A stretch of 64,000 bases of DNA from Sapria himalayana (GCA_029783825.1 JAREIK010010382.1:51482-115481), one strand, 5' to 3'. Positions 1-11,729 are shown, numbered from the stretch's first letter. Notes: a model not told the origin generated them from the sequence alone. A program made the numbers and translations.

Positions 1-290
1 TATATTTATAATTAAATGTATAATAACATACAACATTATGTTTTGCCCCCACTACTGTCGTCGCCACCACTGCCACCGCTGCCACTTCCACTACCGTTGC
101 TGCCGCCACTATCACTACTGCTACTGCTATTGATAATAAGTTTTTACATACCTATAATAGGCTAAAACTCTACCCAAAAAGTTCGAAGGCACACAAATAT
201 TTTCACAGATATATAAAAATAGTTATTATATACACGAACAAGAACAAACACAAATTAAAGTTGTTTGCTATACAGCTTAAAATTAAATTA
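1..290 (-). repeat. Partial second copy of the CACTA 3' interior block
   Basis: This stretch repeats the order found at about 1250-1450: a pyrimidine-rich triplet run (about 46-130), then a block containing 'ataggctaaaactctaccc' and the sequence downstream of it. The same block occurs once in copy B (about 32511-32640) and once, reversed, in copy D (about 63200-63350). Having it twice within 1.5 kb in copy A points to a local duplication or to two joined element fragments. The 3' terminus of this copy is not in the window. Confidence 0.6.
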
Positions 291-690
291 AATTAAATAA
301 TTTAATATTTTTATATTAAATTTAATAAAAATAGATACTATAAATAACAATTTTAAATTAAACAAAAAAACTTCATTTAATAACTTATTCTAACACAATA
401 TTTTAAATAACTAAAATAAAAAAATAACAAAAATTATATTACTACTTATTAATCAATGTATCTACCGACTATGCTTAAAGTATAATCTATAAATGCATTG
501 ACATTGCTTTCTCTCCCTCTGCACCTCTGATCACCAACTTTCTGCTGTGAAAATATTGTACGAGTCATGGTGCATCATGTTTGTTGAAATATGTCTTCAC
601 TTATACAAGCTTCTTAAGTGAAACAATGAGGTACAATATCTGTATGAAATTCATACCACCAAATCAAATCAAAATAAATAAATAAAACAT
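291..690 (-). repeat. CACTA copy A, conserved 3' block
   Basis: About 455-680 matches the reverse complement of 18830-19080 (copy E). The part around 455-520 also matches 27995-28070 (copy B), through words such as 'aatcaatgtatct' and 'aaagtataatct'. In B and E this block lies between the interior and the 3' subterminal repeats. In copy A the sequence beyond it (291-450) is plain AT-rich DNA and the subterminal repeats are missing, so the 3' end of A is deleted or rearranged. No coding potential is seen. Confidence 0.6.
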
Positions 691-900
691 TATTTTGATA
701 AATATATATTACTACAGTAAATATGTACATATATACTAGTATTTCACTTGTACATATTTATTGCAATATATGTTCATATAAACTGCAGTATTATGCATAC
801 ATATATATTGAGTACATATATATACTCAGTATGTATGTACAAAAAATACTGTAGTATTACATGTATGTATATATTGAATATATACGTATGTATATACTAC
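690..900. repeat. AT-rich minisatellite, 'tatatgtacatatatac' type
   Basis: Overlapping near-palindromic words of the type 'gtatatatgtacatatata', with interspersed 'actgcagtat' and 'actgtagtat'. The same type recurs at about 15900-16010, 17930-18000, 18625-18815 and 31380-31440, mostly beside CACTA 3' blocks or R1 blocks, so it behaves as a mobile or co-amplified module. Confidence 0.6.
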
Positions 901-1315
901 ATTTGTTGTTGTTGCTGCTACTCTTGCTGCCACTGCTACTCCTACCACTCTTGTCGCTGCCGCTGCCACTGCCCCTGTCGCTGCCACTGCCCCTGTCGCT
1001 GCCACTGCCACCACCGCTACCATAGCCAATGCCGCTGTTGCTACTGATGCTCTTGCTACTAGTGCTGCCACTACTGATGCAGTAGCTGCCAGTGCTGCCG
1101 TTGCTGCCCCCGTAGCCACCGTTGCTACTGCCACGCCGCTAATGTCGCTGCTACCTCTACCGCCCCCACCACCACCTCTACTGCCATCATCGCCGCAGCT
1201 GCCACTACGGCCACTACTACCGCTGCTACCACTACTCCCGCTACTCCCATTGATGTCACCTTACCACCGCTACCACCGCTGCCACCGCCGCCTCCACCAC
1301 CACTGCCCCTGCTGA
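900..1315. repeat. Degenerate triplet repeat, Y-rich (GCT/GCC/ACC/ACT)n
   Basis: About 400 bp of degenerate trinucleotide repeat, mainly gct, gcc, act and acc. It is much more GC-rich than the surrounding DNA. A related run with the opposite strand sense (ggt, ggc, agt) lies at 18490-18620 in copy E, at the same place relative to the conserved 3' block. A short version is at 46-130. The open frames here on both strands (Ala/Thr/Val-rich or Cys/His-rich) are a by-product of the repeat and I do not call them genes. Confidence 0.75.
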
Positions 1316-1850
1316 AAATAGGCTTTTACATACCTATAATAGGCTAAAACTCTACCCAAAAAATTAATATACACAAAAACATATTCACAGATATATAAAA
1401 ACAAATTGTACAGACATGAACAAACATAAATTAAAGTTGATTGTCATACAGCTTTAAAAAAAATCCAAAAGATGCCAAGCAATTATGTTTAGAAAGAAAG
1501 TGAAAATATAAAATGTTTTAGGAATAATAATGATAAAATAAGCTAACCATCCTTTTGATAAAACTAATATCGGTAAATATGGGACCCACGCATTGGAAGG
1601 TCCGTGGCAATGTCTGAATGCTCTAAATCAGAATTTTTTCATGTGTCTCAGATAATATGTCCTACAATGATTCATTAATAGGTTAATGGGAAAAGCAAAG
1701 AACTAAACCAAAATAATAAAGATTGAAACCTGCAAAAAAAATATTATAATTATTTGCTACAGATAGACAAAAATAAATAACAATTTAGAAATAATCTCAT
1801 ACGAAATCATCCTCATAATTTTTAGGGAATGCTAGCATCTTCTACGAGGT
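1316..1850 (-). repeat. CACTA copy A, non-coding 3' interior shared with copies B and D
   Basis: Contains the 'ggctaaaactctaccc' block (about 1325-1450) followed by sequence matching about 32640-33000 in copy B and, reversed, about 62870-63200 in copy D. It lies downstream of the second CACTA gene on the minus strand and may hold the 3' untranslated part or the last exon. No frame worth calling was found. Confidence 0.55.
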
Positions 1851-1975
1851 TTCCCAGCTGGATCTCGGAATGCTATATGTTGTGCCAATGTCGCTAACTG
1901 TGACTCCATATAGGACATCTGCTGTTGCATTACATTATTAATTCTTTTTATCTCATTGTTCATTTCTTTAATTTC

Positions 1976-3623
1976 TTACATTGCTTCAATCAAATTAGTA
2001 TACAGCTCATCCTTCTGTACTTTAATTTCATATATTTCTTCCTTCATATGAGATATCTGCTCATCCTTTTGTTCTTTAATTTCATATATTTTTTCCTTCA
2101 AATGAGATATATGATCATCCTTCTTTTTTATTTTGGTCTTCATAACTACAATACATTCATTTGTTTCCATTGTTTGTTGTTTGACCACCTCATCCACCAT
2201 TGCTGAGACAGATGAATTTGAAGCACGACTGCTACAACAAAAGGCCACTCCCTTCCAGTTGATTCCATACACCCGCTAACTTCTCACGAACTCCTATGGT
2301 CTCCAAATAAATAGGATCATAGTCTCTTGGTTAAAGATCCAAAGAACCTTCATATTGTTGATGAGCAGCTATCACACGTTCATCCATTAGGTCCTGAGAT
2401 TAATTAGAAAAAAAAACTATTCTAGATATACAAAAATAAAATAAATATTTTTCATTCCAAACAATTTTCAAAATATACTGTAGTATTATAAAATTTTATT
2501 AATATAACAAGTTCTTATAGCAATCATCTAAAACTTATTGTCAACAAACTGGTCATCCAATTTCTTCACATGCATCTTCCTAAAAATCTCATAAAATTTT
2601 GGATCTCGACCTAATTCTCCAGCCTAGAATATGTTTTTATTAAGTCATTAAAAAATAAATGATCAAAAAATTTAACAAAATTAATAAAACCATGCATAGG
2701 TTTGATTTAATGGACTATTAGGACAACCACTTAAGTGACTCGGGCCAGTCATCCTCGGATATAAAATCAGGCCTTTCTTTCATATTCTTCAATTTATAAA
2801 CAAAATCAGAATACCATTGAGCAGCTTTGATCTTCCCTAATGACTATCTTTCTATCAAATTTGTGTGTCCACGTGCATTTATTCTATATATAGAAAAATC
2901 ACATAAGAATTTTTATTAACAACAAGAACGTAATTATTTACTGCTTGAATAATAACCAACATAATAGTTAAGTAATTTTATAATTATTTTTTAATGCTTT
3001 TGTATTGTTATTTTTAACTGAAAGTCATTAAAAGAGGACTCATGTGTCGATTCAGAAGCTTTCTTCCAGGAGAATGCTTTAGAATCAATGATTTTCTTGA
3101 AATACTTTATAATTATAGTCGAACACTTGTGATATGGAATAAAACTGTACAAATTAATAAATAACATTGAAAACAAGAAAATCATAACAATATAAAAAAC
3201 CACTAATAGAAACATAAAAAAAAATTTTTCAAGTCATTTTTACATATTTGTTTTACCTCCCATCCAAGATATCAATTTGTAACTTTGCACTGACTGCAGA
3301 GGAAGACACAACATTTGATGATGTCGTTGTTTTGTAAATGAGGAAACTATCAATGTAAAATGTGTTGTAGAAGATAGTGATGGAACAAAAGTGTGTGCAG
3401 GAAGCACAATGAGTAGTGGACTTACATCTGCTAAAGGTGATAGTAGAGGTCTCAATGATGGTGATGGTGATAGAAATGAAGATGGTGATTGTGATGTTAA
3501 AGTCTGGATATAGTGGCTATGACATGGTATTGATTCTGCAACATAATGTAGCATACTTGATGAATTTGATTCATTTATGTGTCCACATTGACCTCCACCA
3601 TGACCACGTCCTTTAGGCATCAT
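1976..3623 (-). pseudogene. CACTA copy A second gene (Ptta/En/Spm plant transposase type), degraded
   Basis: This is the second gene of a CACTA element, a DNA-binding accessory transposase of the Ptta/En/Spm class that in characterised elements binds the subterminal repeats. Blocks run in order on the minus strand. 3240-3623 is an N-terminal part starting MMPKGRGHGGG, then Ser/Pro-rich. 2991-3100 includes SKAFSWKKASE and FNDFQ. About 2535-2630 holds ELGRDPKFYEIFRKMHVKK, like the GR(D/E)P...E.F...H segment typical of this family. 1976-2272 is a Lys/Glu-rich coiled coil with repeats of SH(L/M)KE(K/E)IYEIK. The blocks are in different frames separated by stops, either introns or decay, so no product is expected from this copy. 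The same blocks occur in B, C and D, which supports the assignment. The start at 3623 is the first Met before the glycine-rich part. Confidence 0.6.
3240..3623 (-). CDS. N-terminal Ser/Pro-rich exon of the CACTA second gene (copy A)
   Basis: This 127-codon open frame is the longest intact piece of the second gene. It opens with a Gly/His-rich stretch (MMPKGRGHGGG, residues 1-11). Residues ~37-90 are Ser/Pro/Leu-rich and probably disordered. It ends shortly after WMGGKTNM. Copy C holds a diverged version at about 42700-43060. Family knowledge suggests a low-complexity N-terminus before the DNA-binding core. I infer an exon fragment rather than a free-standing protein. Confidence 0.45.
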   Translation of the reverse strand: MMPKGRGHGGGQCGHINESNSSSMLHYVAESIPCHSHYIQTLTSQSPSSFLSPSPSLRPLLSPLADVSPLLIVLPAHTFVPSLSSTTHFTLIVSSFTKQRHHQMLCLPLQSVQSYKLISWMGGKTNM

Positions 3624-4761
3624 CTACAGTACAGAATAAAACATAAAACAAACAATAGAGATATGATGAACAAGCATGCATTTGAAAATAAAACACACCG
3701 ATAGATTTCAACAAATTATAAAAAGTCTTTTATAGTTTAATATTATAATAAAATTATAATAATTTAATTATCAGCATCACTGCCCTCCTCCAATGATTCT
3801 TCTGATATTTCGTCTGATTCCGATAAAAGTTTGAACTCATCTTAATATTTTAATTTTCCTTCAATTTCTATTATCTCACCATTTGAGTCACATAAATTTT
3901 TTGGATCTTAATCTACATTCACAGGCTCAATATTATTTATGTCATCTTCCTGGAATGCCGTTGCAATATCTAAGTCTGCACTTCTTTGTTGCGATGTTGG
4001 TACTTCAAATTTTGATTGTTCTTTGATTTTGCAAATCGCCCACCAATCACTCTTATCATGAGATAAACTCGAATATGTACAATAATATACTTGAGCAGCT
4101 TGAACTACCATAATAAATGGCTCATATTAATTATATATACATTTATTGTTAACATCCACTAGCTTATAATCTGAATGAATCTTTGTGCCCACATTTCGTG
4201 TAGGATCAAACCACTTGCACTTAAATAATGCAATCCTATTATTTTAGAGTCCATGATACTCCAACTTAATAACTTCTTTGAGTTGATTATAATAATCAAT
4301 CTCACTTGCACTATATCCTATGCATTTAATGCATACACCACTATTCATATTATTTTAGAAGAACCATGCCCGATTGTGTGAAATTTATATCTATTAACAA
4401 AATACCCAGGATAGGTTGTCACATATCTAAACGGGCCTTTACTTAGATTCTTAATAAAAATATTTGAATCTCTATTTGAAGGATCAATTGCCTATGACAT
4501 TAAAAAATTGATATTAACAAATAAAAGATAATAATAAATTAAATAATTCAAAATTTTAAAACTTAATAATTCTTACATAATTTTTGAACCAAATCACAAA
4601 TTTAGTTTCTAGCATATAATCGACATCATTGCTGAAAATTGCTGGTTGCCTATATTTTAACTGCTCAACATAATTACTGCACAAATATAAAATGAGAGAG
4701 AAAAATGTATATCAATTTTTTAATAATTCCTATTAAAAATAAAATTAAACTATGATTAAAC

Positions 4762-5094
4762 CTACAACCATTTTGTGTATACATACTCAATGTAAGGTGC
4801 AACCTTCTCCCAATTAAGTAAAACATAGCTCGAGGTTGCTTTGTACTCTTCATCTATCATACATCTTTTAATTCCTCTTCCAAATGCACTTCTAGAGTGC
4901 TTGAAGATAGATAGTTTGTTCATAGAATCATCTTCTACCATCACATTACCTTCATCATTCCGATGCACATTTCTATTCTTTTTATTGACATGATTTTCAA
5001 AATAATAAGAACAAAATGATGATGCTTCTTCTACTAAATATGCATTGCAAATTGAACCTTCAACTTTTACCTTATTTCTAACATTCAATTTCAA
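4762..5094 (-). CDS. C-terminal domain fragment (DUF4218-like) of CACTA transposase (copy A)
   Basis: An open block of 110 codons. Its opening, NKVKVEGSICNAYLVEEASS (residues ~7-26), matches the conserved 'N.A.VEGSI...YL.EE...F...YF' region that follows TNP2 in CACTA transposases. A Ser/Asp-rich linker follows, then DEEYKATSSYVLLNWEKVAP. It belongs to the broken gene at 3905-7454. The intact reading over 110 codons suggests this is the most recently functional part of copy A. Confidence 0.6.
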   Translation of the reverse strand: MKLNVRNKVKVEGSICNAYLVEEASSFCSYYFENHVNKKNRNVHRNDEGNVMVEDDSMNKLSIFKHSRSAFGRGIKRCMIDEEYKATSSYVLLNWEKVAPYIEYVYTKWL

Positions 5095-5729
5095 CTTACG
5101 AAGATACTTAGAACCACAATGTTTGGTTTTAATTATATTAAATTACAATATTACATTATGTAAAAATAATAAAACATTGCAAATTTTATGTATCTACCTC
5201 TCAAAAAGATACATCCACCTGTATTGCATTGGATCTCCTATCCTTGCTTCAAATGCCAAATGGACCTACAAATGCTCCATTGAGTCAAAAAAAACTTAGT
5301 GTGAATCTCCATTCAAGCTTACAAATAATAAGTGGAATGTCATTCTCCACCCTCACCATGTCATTTATTTTGATTGTCGTTGCAGTTATTTATTTTAAAA
5401 ACAATGTTCTGTAAGGACCTTCCAAATACTTAGGGTAAGTAATTCACAGATACAATTGGTATTAATCTTTGCATAAATACATGACATTCATGTCTTTTCA
5501 TTCCAAATAATTTAAGATTCTTCATATCCATGCATCTACCTATATTTGACATATCCATCAGAGAAATTCAATTTTTTAACACATTCACACAATATCTGTC
5601 TTGCCTTCTTATCAAGTGCGTAGCAAGCTTTAAAAAATTTTTGTGTTTCCTTATTTAGTTTCATTTTAGGATGCTAACAGTAATCATTCAACTCTTGTCT
5701 TGATTTTAAAGTAACTTTTATTTTTTTGT

Positions 5730-5984
5730 CTACATTAAGGATAGTGTTAAAAACATTGTCGAACAATTTTTTTCAATATGCATTACATCAAAGTTATGAT
5801 GAATTAAATTGGACTTCCAATAAGGCATGTCCCAAAACATACTACGTTTCCTCCAGCCAAATAATTTGCCTATTGGCCCATTACTTCCATTGGCTTCCTT
5901 TTCAGTTACCTTCTTCAAACCAAAACTCTGAATCTCTGCCATAATATCATCTTCTGAACAAACTGCTGGTGCAACTATCATCAC
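5730..5984 (-). CDS. TNP2 core fragment of the CACTA transposase (copy A)
   Basis: This 84-codon block carries the best preserved part of the TNP2 domain. FGWRKRSMFWDMPYWKSN (residues ~43-60) is followed by LIHHNFDVMHIEKN (about 61-74), the segment that in intact relatives reads like 'R.LPYW..L.LRHNLDVMHIEKNV'. Upstream in the same frame is KKVTEKEANGSNGPIGKL. The block ends at a stop at 5730. It is part of the larger pseudogene, not a separate gene. Confidence 0.7.
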   Translation of the reverse strand: MMIVAPAVCSEDDIMAEIQSFGLKKVTEKEANGSNGPIGKLFGWRKRSMFWDMPYWKSNLIHHNFDVMHIEKNCSTMFLTLSLM

Positions 5985-7178
5985 AGTTTTATTTTTTCGA
6001 AATGCAGTTCTATTTCTTCGAAATGGATGATTTATAGGTAGAAAATTACGATGGTTATCAAAGCATGACTATTTACCACAAAATTTGAGGGTAAATGCAT
6101 CCAAATATTTTATGCAATATGAGCATGTGAATCGTCCTGCAGTACTCCAGCCAGGCAACATTGAATATGCAAGAAAATCACTTGCCATCCACATAAGGCC
6201 TGCCCTTATAATGAAATTTTGTTTCTTTGAAATATCATAAGTATTCATGCCAACATCTCATAAATAATTTAACTCTGTAATAAGATGCCGTAAGAAAACA
6301 TCCAACATGTATTTCAGATTTTTTGGCCTTGGAACCAATATTGACAAAAATATATATTGCTTCTTCATACACAACAATGGAGACAAGTTATAAGGTTTCA
6401 TTATCACTAGCAATGTTGAACACTATTGTCCAGATTGACCAAATGGCTAAAATCTATCAGTGTACAAACCCAATCTCACATTTCGACTTTCTACTACAAA
6501 ATCTTGATGTATATAATTAAAATGCTTCAAAGTAGGTGAATTTGATGGATGACACACTACCCCATCTTCAACCTCAAGCTCAGAATGCCACCTCATATCA
6601 TTTGTTGTAGCATTTGATGCATATAGTCTCTGTAATCAAGGAATTAATGGAAAATAATAAATCTTCTTAAAGATAACCTTCAATTTTTGTCACGTATCTA
6701 CAACACGAGGTGCCTTCCTAAATCGAGGATGATCACAAAACATACACATAATTAAATCACCATCTCTGCCCCAATATAACATGCATCCATTTAAACCACA
6801 ATCAATTTTTTCCACAGGTAGACCCATTCCTCATAGTAACTTCTTAGTGTTGTAAATGTTGTTAGTGATCAAAATTTATCATTAACAATCTTTTTCATCA
6901 GTTCTATCACCAGATCAAATAATTTCTCAGACATATAATTTTTATGACTTAATGCTCATTATTCAAGCCACAAGTGATAATTACAAATGTGTTTTACAAC
7001 AAGGCCACAACTTTTTATCTGCAGCTTTAAGCATTTCAAAAATTTCTGAGCTTCAGGATTAGGTGGTTCATCCATGTAATCCATATTGAAGTCAGCACCA
7101 GCAGCTTCCGTGATCATTCTATGGTATGTGGTTGATGATTCTTCACCACAAGCAAATGATTCAATACCCTCAATTTGG

Positions 7179-7454
7179 TCAATATTCAGAGCCATTGTAC
7201 TTTCCCCATGATAAATCCAAACAAAATAATTTGGCACAGTCATATTTAGCCAAATGATATCTTATAGTGTTTTCATCACGAAAAGGGATATTTTGATAAT
7301 TGTGATGATTACATGGAGACTTAATTTTTTCTCCATCCATTAATCTCGATTGAGTACATGCAAAATTTATGAATGTTTCAAGCCCAGTCAAAAAATATTT
7401 ATTCAAAAGTCCATTAATAACCCTTCTGTACATACACTGATGATTTGATCTCAT
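7179..7454 (-). CDS. Transposase-associated N-terminal domain fragment (copy A)
   Basis: A 91-codon open block at the start of the broken transposase. It shows the family pattern: a Met start, then MYRR (residues 8-11), GLETFINFACTQ, a G.KI.SPC segment and IRYHLAKYDC. The typical domain has W/MY.R, G...FI.FA, G.I.CPC..C and HL in this order. The zinc-like second Cys pair is altered here (SPCNHHN instead of CPC..C). The frame leaves the domain at about 7235, where the continuing homology moves to another frame (7243 downwards). The Met at 7454 is the natural start. Confidence 0.7.
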   Translation of the reverse strand: MRSNHQCMYRRVINGLLNKYFLTGLETFINFACTQSRLMDGEKIKSPCNHHNYQNIPFRDENTIRYHLAKYDCAKLFCLDLSWGKYNGSEY

Positions 7455-8320
7455 TTTGCCCTATTTTATTTACAAAAAATAATGCCCAATCATTATTTTG
7501 AATAAAAGATTCTATTACTTCAAAATATACGAATAATTAAATAAAATTACTTACAAATGAATTTTTAAAAATTAAATATTATGAATATCGAGTCAAAGCA
7601 TTTGCAGAATCTACATAATAGATAAAATAATTTTTAGCACGATAAAGATTAATAAATATCATAGATATACTAAATAAAGGGTGCAAAATGTGATAATACA
7701 CAAGAAAGAAAATCAAAAAAGAAAGACATTTAATGTTTGAAGGAGAAGAGGGAGAGAGAGTGTGAGTGAAAAAGATAAGTTGGGGAGAGAGAGGGGCAGA
7801 GAAATGGGGAGACGGGGAGAGAGAGGAGGGAGAGAGAGTGGGAGAGAAATGATGAAAGGGAGAGAGGTGAACAGAGGGGGGGAAAGAGGGAGAGAGAGAG
7901 AGGGGGGTGGAAAGAGAGAGAACAAGCTAAAAGAAGAGAGAGAAAAATTAACAATAGAGAGAGTGTGACATATAATGAAAAAGAGGAAGAGAATGAGAAA
8001 GAATTATAGAGGGAAAGAGAGACACATAGAGAGTGTTGTGTTAGAATGAAGAATTATATAAAAGAAAATATAAGTTCTTCAGTATAAACCTATCAAATAT
8101 TACATTCTTTGTTATACATAAGTTCATATTTGAGCCTAAGGACCAAGGGTTGGAATTAAGTAAGAGTACGATCCTTATTTGTATTATACCATATATGAGC
8201 CTGATCAATGGACACTCTCATGCTATGTGCTTACATATTATTGATATTATATCTTTAGCCATTTTATTTCAAGTTAGTTCAACAAAATAGTATTATCTCA
8301 TATTTTATATGCTAGGATAC
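7455..8320 (-). repeat. CACTA copy A 5' leader: GA-rich tract and conserved block
   Basis: 7735-8035 is a G/A-rich low-complexity tract (gggagagaga type). 8035-8320 is a block matching 43800-44040 of copy C, with words such as 'ggaattaagtaagagtacg' in A and a close version in C. This lies just upstream of the transposase start and is probably the leader or promoter-proximal region. The Ser/Pro/Leu-rich open frames on the tract are a by-product of its base composition. Confidence 0.6.
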
Positions 8321-9235
8321 ATATAGTAAATGTAGTTATAAATAGTTACATTTAGTTTAACATATAATTATATATAGATATATGCATAGAAGTAGTTATA
8401 AGTAAATATAAATAAATGTATACAAAGTTATAAACAATTATATAGATTTACATATATGTATACATATATGTATACATAATTAAAAATAAAGTTATATTTA
8501 TTTATATAGAGTTTTTTATAGTTATACAAATATTTATAAATAGTTATACACATTTAGTTAAACATTATGTTGTATGTTTTTATACATATACTTATAAATA
8601 TAGTTACATTTAGTTATACATATAGTTACACGTATAGTTAAACTTATATTTATAAATGTATGCATATATGATTTTCCATATAATTCCATATATTTATAAA
8701 TAACGTTATGTATAGGTATGGATATACTAAAATACAATTTTTATACTAATATATAAAAATCTATATTATATATATGTTGTTAATTATATATATATATATA
8801 TATATAGTTATTTATAACGTTTTTATAGTTATGCATATAGTAAGATAGAATTATTAATAGTTATATGTTATTATACATATAATATATATAGTTATAAGAG
8901 TTTATATATCATTAAACATTTAGTTATATATATATATATATATATATATTCATACGAGTAGTTATATTTAGTTAAACATAAATAGATACAATATTATAAA
9001 CAAATATATAGATTTACATATATGTATACATATATGTATAAATAGTTAAAAGTATAGTTATATTTAATTATATAAAATTTTATTTAGTTTTATAAATATT
9101 TATATATAGTTCTACACATATAATTAAACATAATGTTTTATGTTTTAATACATGTAATTATAAATAAAGTTACATGTGGTTATACATTTAGTTATACATA
9201 TAGTTGTACTTATATTTATACTTAAAATAATCAAA
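8320..9235. repeat. AT-rich satellite, unit about 540-566 bp (copy A part)
   Basis: Sequence built from words like 'agttatacatatagttata'. The landmark 'atatagatttacatatatg' recurs near 8435 and 9001, a spacing of about 566 bp. The same long unit is tandem in copy C (44040-46080) and present once at 17110-17770. No coding capacity is seen. Confidence 0.65.
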
Positions 9236-9580
9236 TCCTACTCGTGTTACCATGATAAAGATTTTTGAATACAAGATTTCTAAAAAGTTACTAGTTGGAT
9301 GGATGGTGGCATCATTAAATGGGTGTAAGCCCTGGGTTTGAACCTATCATTGTTCTTTGAAGAAGTATATTTTGGTAAACCCTATGAGAATCAAAAATTA
9401 ATTTTTGAATTTTGAAACTATTATTTTAGATATAAATTTTTTAAAAAATTCTATGAGATAAACAAAGTTGATGCATTTCGGGTCATAAAAAGTGGATAAA
9501 AGTTATAATGTTATAGGAAAAAATGTTAAGGGGCCCCAAAATGAAAATATTTATGTTTTATTATAATTTTAAATTTTAAT
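9235..9580. other. Unassigned AT-rich sequence
   Basis: A short non-repetitive stretch with 'ggatggatggtggcatc' and slightly higher GC than its surroundings. No open frame, RNA gene or known repeat is recognised. Confidence 0.4.
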
Positions 9581-9584
9581 ATAA

Positions 9585-9940
9585 CATTTGGGGACCCAAA
9601 TCCAAAATATTTATGATTTGGGTCTTCCAAGTTACTATACTGATAATTACCTTCCTTTATTCATATGGTATGCATATACTCAAGTATGCATATGAGTTTA
9701 TGCAGAAACTCATTTTTTCATAAATAAAAACTTATGCATATGGAGTTCATAAATAATTTGTATCCATAAACATATGCATAAACTCATTTTTGCATACTGA
9801 GTAAGCTGAAACGAGTTTATGATAATGTTTTTTTTTAATTATATTGGGATAATAATGAGTATTCGAATTTAGGTACTAAAATATAACCCAAATCATAGAT
9901 ATTTTTTTTTTGGATTCCATAACATAATTATCCAATATAT
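9585..9940. repeat. Foldback (MITE-like) inverted repeat
   Basis: Two nested arm pairs. The outer arms are 9594-9625 ('tatttatgatttgggtc' inside) and 9885-9918 (its diverged reverse complement). The inner arms are about 9677-9715 and 9770-9812, sharing 'atgagtttatgca'. The whole is about 350 bp, AT-rich and without coding capacity, as expected for a small non-autonomous foldback element inserted in CACTA copy A. No clear target duplication is seen. Confidence 0.5.
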
Positions 9941-11725
9941 ATATATATATATGTATCTATATATAGATTAAAGATACAAATTTTAAGTTTTATTATTATT
10001 ATTATTATTATTGTTGTTGTTGTTGTTGTGGATGAATTCTATTTTTTTTCAAAGTTAGATAAAAATTAGTTCAATTTTTGTAAGCAACAAATTATAAAGA
10101 ATAGTTCTTTCATTATCAAGAAATCTATTTAATGAAATTCTTAAATTAAACTAATTTAAGAAAATACTTCTCAGAGCAATATTCCTACCATTTAGTGGTA
10201 TCAATGCATATATTAAATTCATTTATCTCTCAATAATTTGGATTTTTTAGGATCCTTTGCAAGACTAATAATTATTCTTGATCACTAATTTATTTTTGAT
10301 ATTTCCTTAATTGCTATGTGATCAACTCAAAAACTTACAAAATACCTTTATGCAGCATCATAAGCATGGTCTCTTTGTTCAAGCTTATTTGTTGTGCCAT
10401 ACAAAACTATAATAAAACCTTGATTTATCATTTTCATTAAACATGATGAAAAGTTTTATACTTAGTCCCTTACAAGGGATTTGAACATAATGCAGGTTGA
10501 TGTGTAGAATTTAGCTTGGTTTTATGTTGGCTCTAACCTGTTGACTTGCATTCCTATAAACAATTTAGAAATATTAAAAATTTTATGATATAATAAATAA
10601 AAAAATTGATAATATGGCATACATATCTTGTAAGTGACTAAATCTATTTTTCAAATTAAATTTATAATATTTTTTCTTTGGTTCAAATTAGAAACGTAAT
10701 CAAATTATGGTGCTAGAATGAATATAATCAACCCTCATATGACTTATGAAATGTCATCCCTCCAGTGGCTATTTAGCTAGCATGAAATGAATATAAATCA
10801 TTCTAGCCATAGAAATCATAAAAAATCTTTCTTTCATGGTGCAATATAAAGGGATGGACAAATTTACTTTTCAATTATTGATCATACAATAAATACAAGT
10901 GGCTCAGACAATTTGAGAAGTAATTGTTTGATATGAGTACATAATGATTTTATAATGACTCAGAATAATTTAAAAATGACATTGCACGAGGGTTTATCAT
11001 TAAGATCCTAGGGCACTCTCATTCAAGGGATGTAATGTGCTTAATTTGATTAGTTAAATTTCATAGGATTTAAAATACTTTAAATTCCAATATTAGATGT
11101 TTTTGCATTTTTAATCATAAGTTTTTACAATTTTTATAAATTACTTATAAATTATAGTAAAAGTTTATGTTTAATGTTTCTATTGTTATATAGATATAGT
11201 TATGTTTAAATAGTTTATATAAACTATTTTTATAGATATATATATATATGTTTAAACACACTTATATAAAGCACACTTATATTTATGTATAGTATTTTTG
11301 TATATAGTATGTAATTATGTATATTGAAGAAGTTATTAATTCGGCATACCTACTATGCACCATCAAAATCCACACATTGACAATGCATTATATCACAAAT
11401 GCATGAATATGTATGCGATTAAGTATATATACACAATCCAAGAACACCACCGTGAATAAAAGAGAAGAATTTTAAAACAATAAATAATAGAATCAATACG
11501 CATAAGCTTAATCAAGATAATCGATGAAGAATAAATATATAAAACATACCTCAAAACAAATAAAAATTAAAACTTAATCCTTTATTATATGTTAATGCAT
11601 TGGTGTCGAGGGATTGATGGTCAAATGCGGAGGTTCGCTTCACTTAATGTTGAAGAATATAGGGTCTCGAAGTGAATGTAAATATTAGCAAATTTTTTAT
11701 ATTTTTAATTGTTAAAACACTAAAT
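9940..11725. other. Unassigned AT-rich interior of CACTA copy A
   Basis: AT-rich DNA with a small triplet run, (tta)n then (ttg)n, at about 9990-10030. No gene, RNA or conserved family block is recognised. The other CACTA copies lack an obvious counterpart to 9940-11300, so part of it may be inserted sequence. Confidence 0.4.
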
Positions 11726-11728
11726 AAA

Positions 11729-11729
11729 C

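Larger units (their letters stand above)
3905..7454 (-). pseudogene. CACTA copy A transposase (TNP2 / TnpD-like), broken
   Basis: Degraded transposase of an En/Spm (CACTA) element, the enzyme that would cut and rejoin the CACTA ends in the nucleus. On the minus strand the family's landmarks appear in order. 7179-7454 is the N-terminal transposase-associated domain. A frameshift near 7230 leads to VPNYFVWIYHGES at 6959-7243. Around 6570-6850 come DACYIGAEM and FIPLIPRLQRLY-like remnants. Around 6430-6500 lies GLYTDRF.PFGQ. Around 6060-6200 lies AGRFTCSYC. The TNP2 core DMPYWKSNLIHHNFDVMHIE is at 5730-5984. A DUF4218-like end is at 4762-5094, and a DUF4216-like tail with PFRYVTTYPGYFVNRYKFHT (about 4370-4450) and QAAQVYYC (about 4080) runs to 3905. 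Many in-frame stops and several frameshifts break the frame, so the copy is non-functional, though its full length is nearly retained. Homology is certain to family level. Confidence 0.85.

Noticed and set aside
748..1134. Cys/His-rich frame (plus) and Ala/Val/Thr-rich frame (minus) on the triplet repeat
   Set aside because: Both strands are open because of triplet periodicity; no domain or start context.
7713..7968. Ser/Leu/Pro-rich and Arg/Glu/Gly-rich frames
   Set aside because: Compositional frames on the GA-rich leader of copy A.
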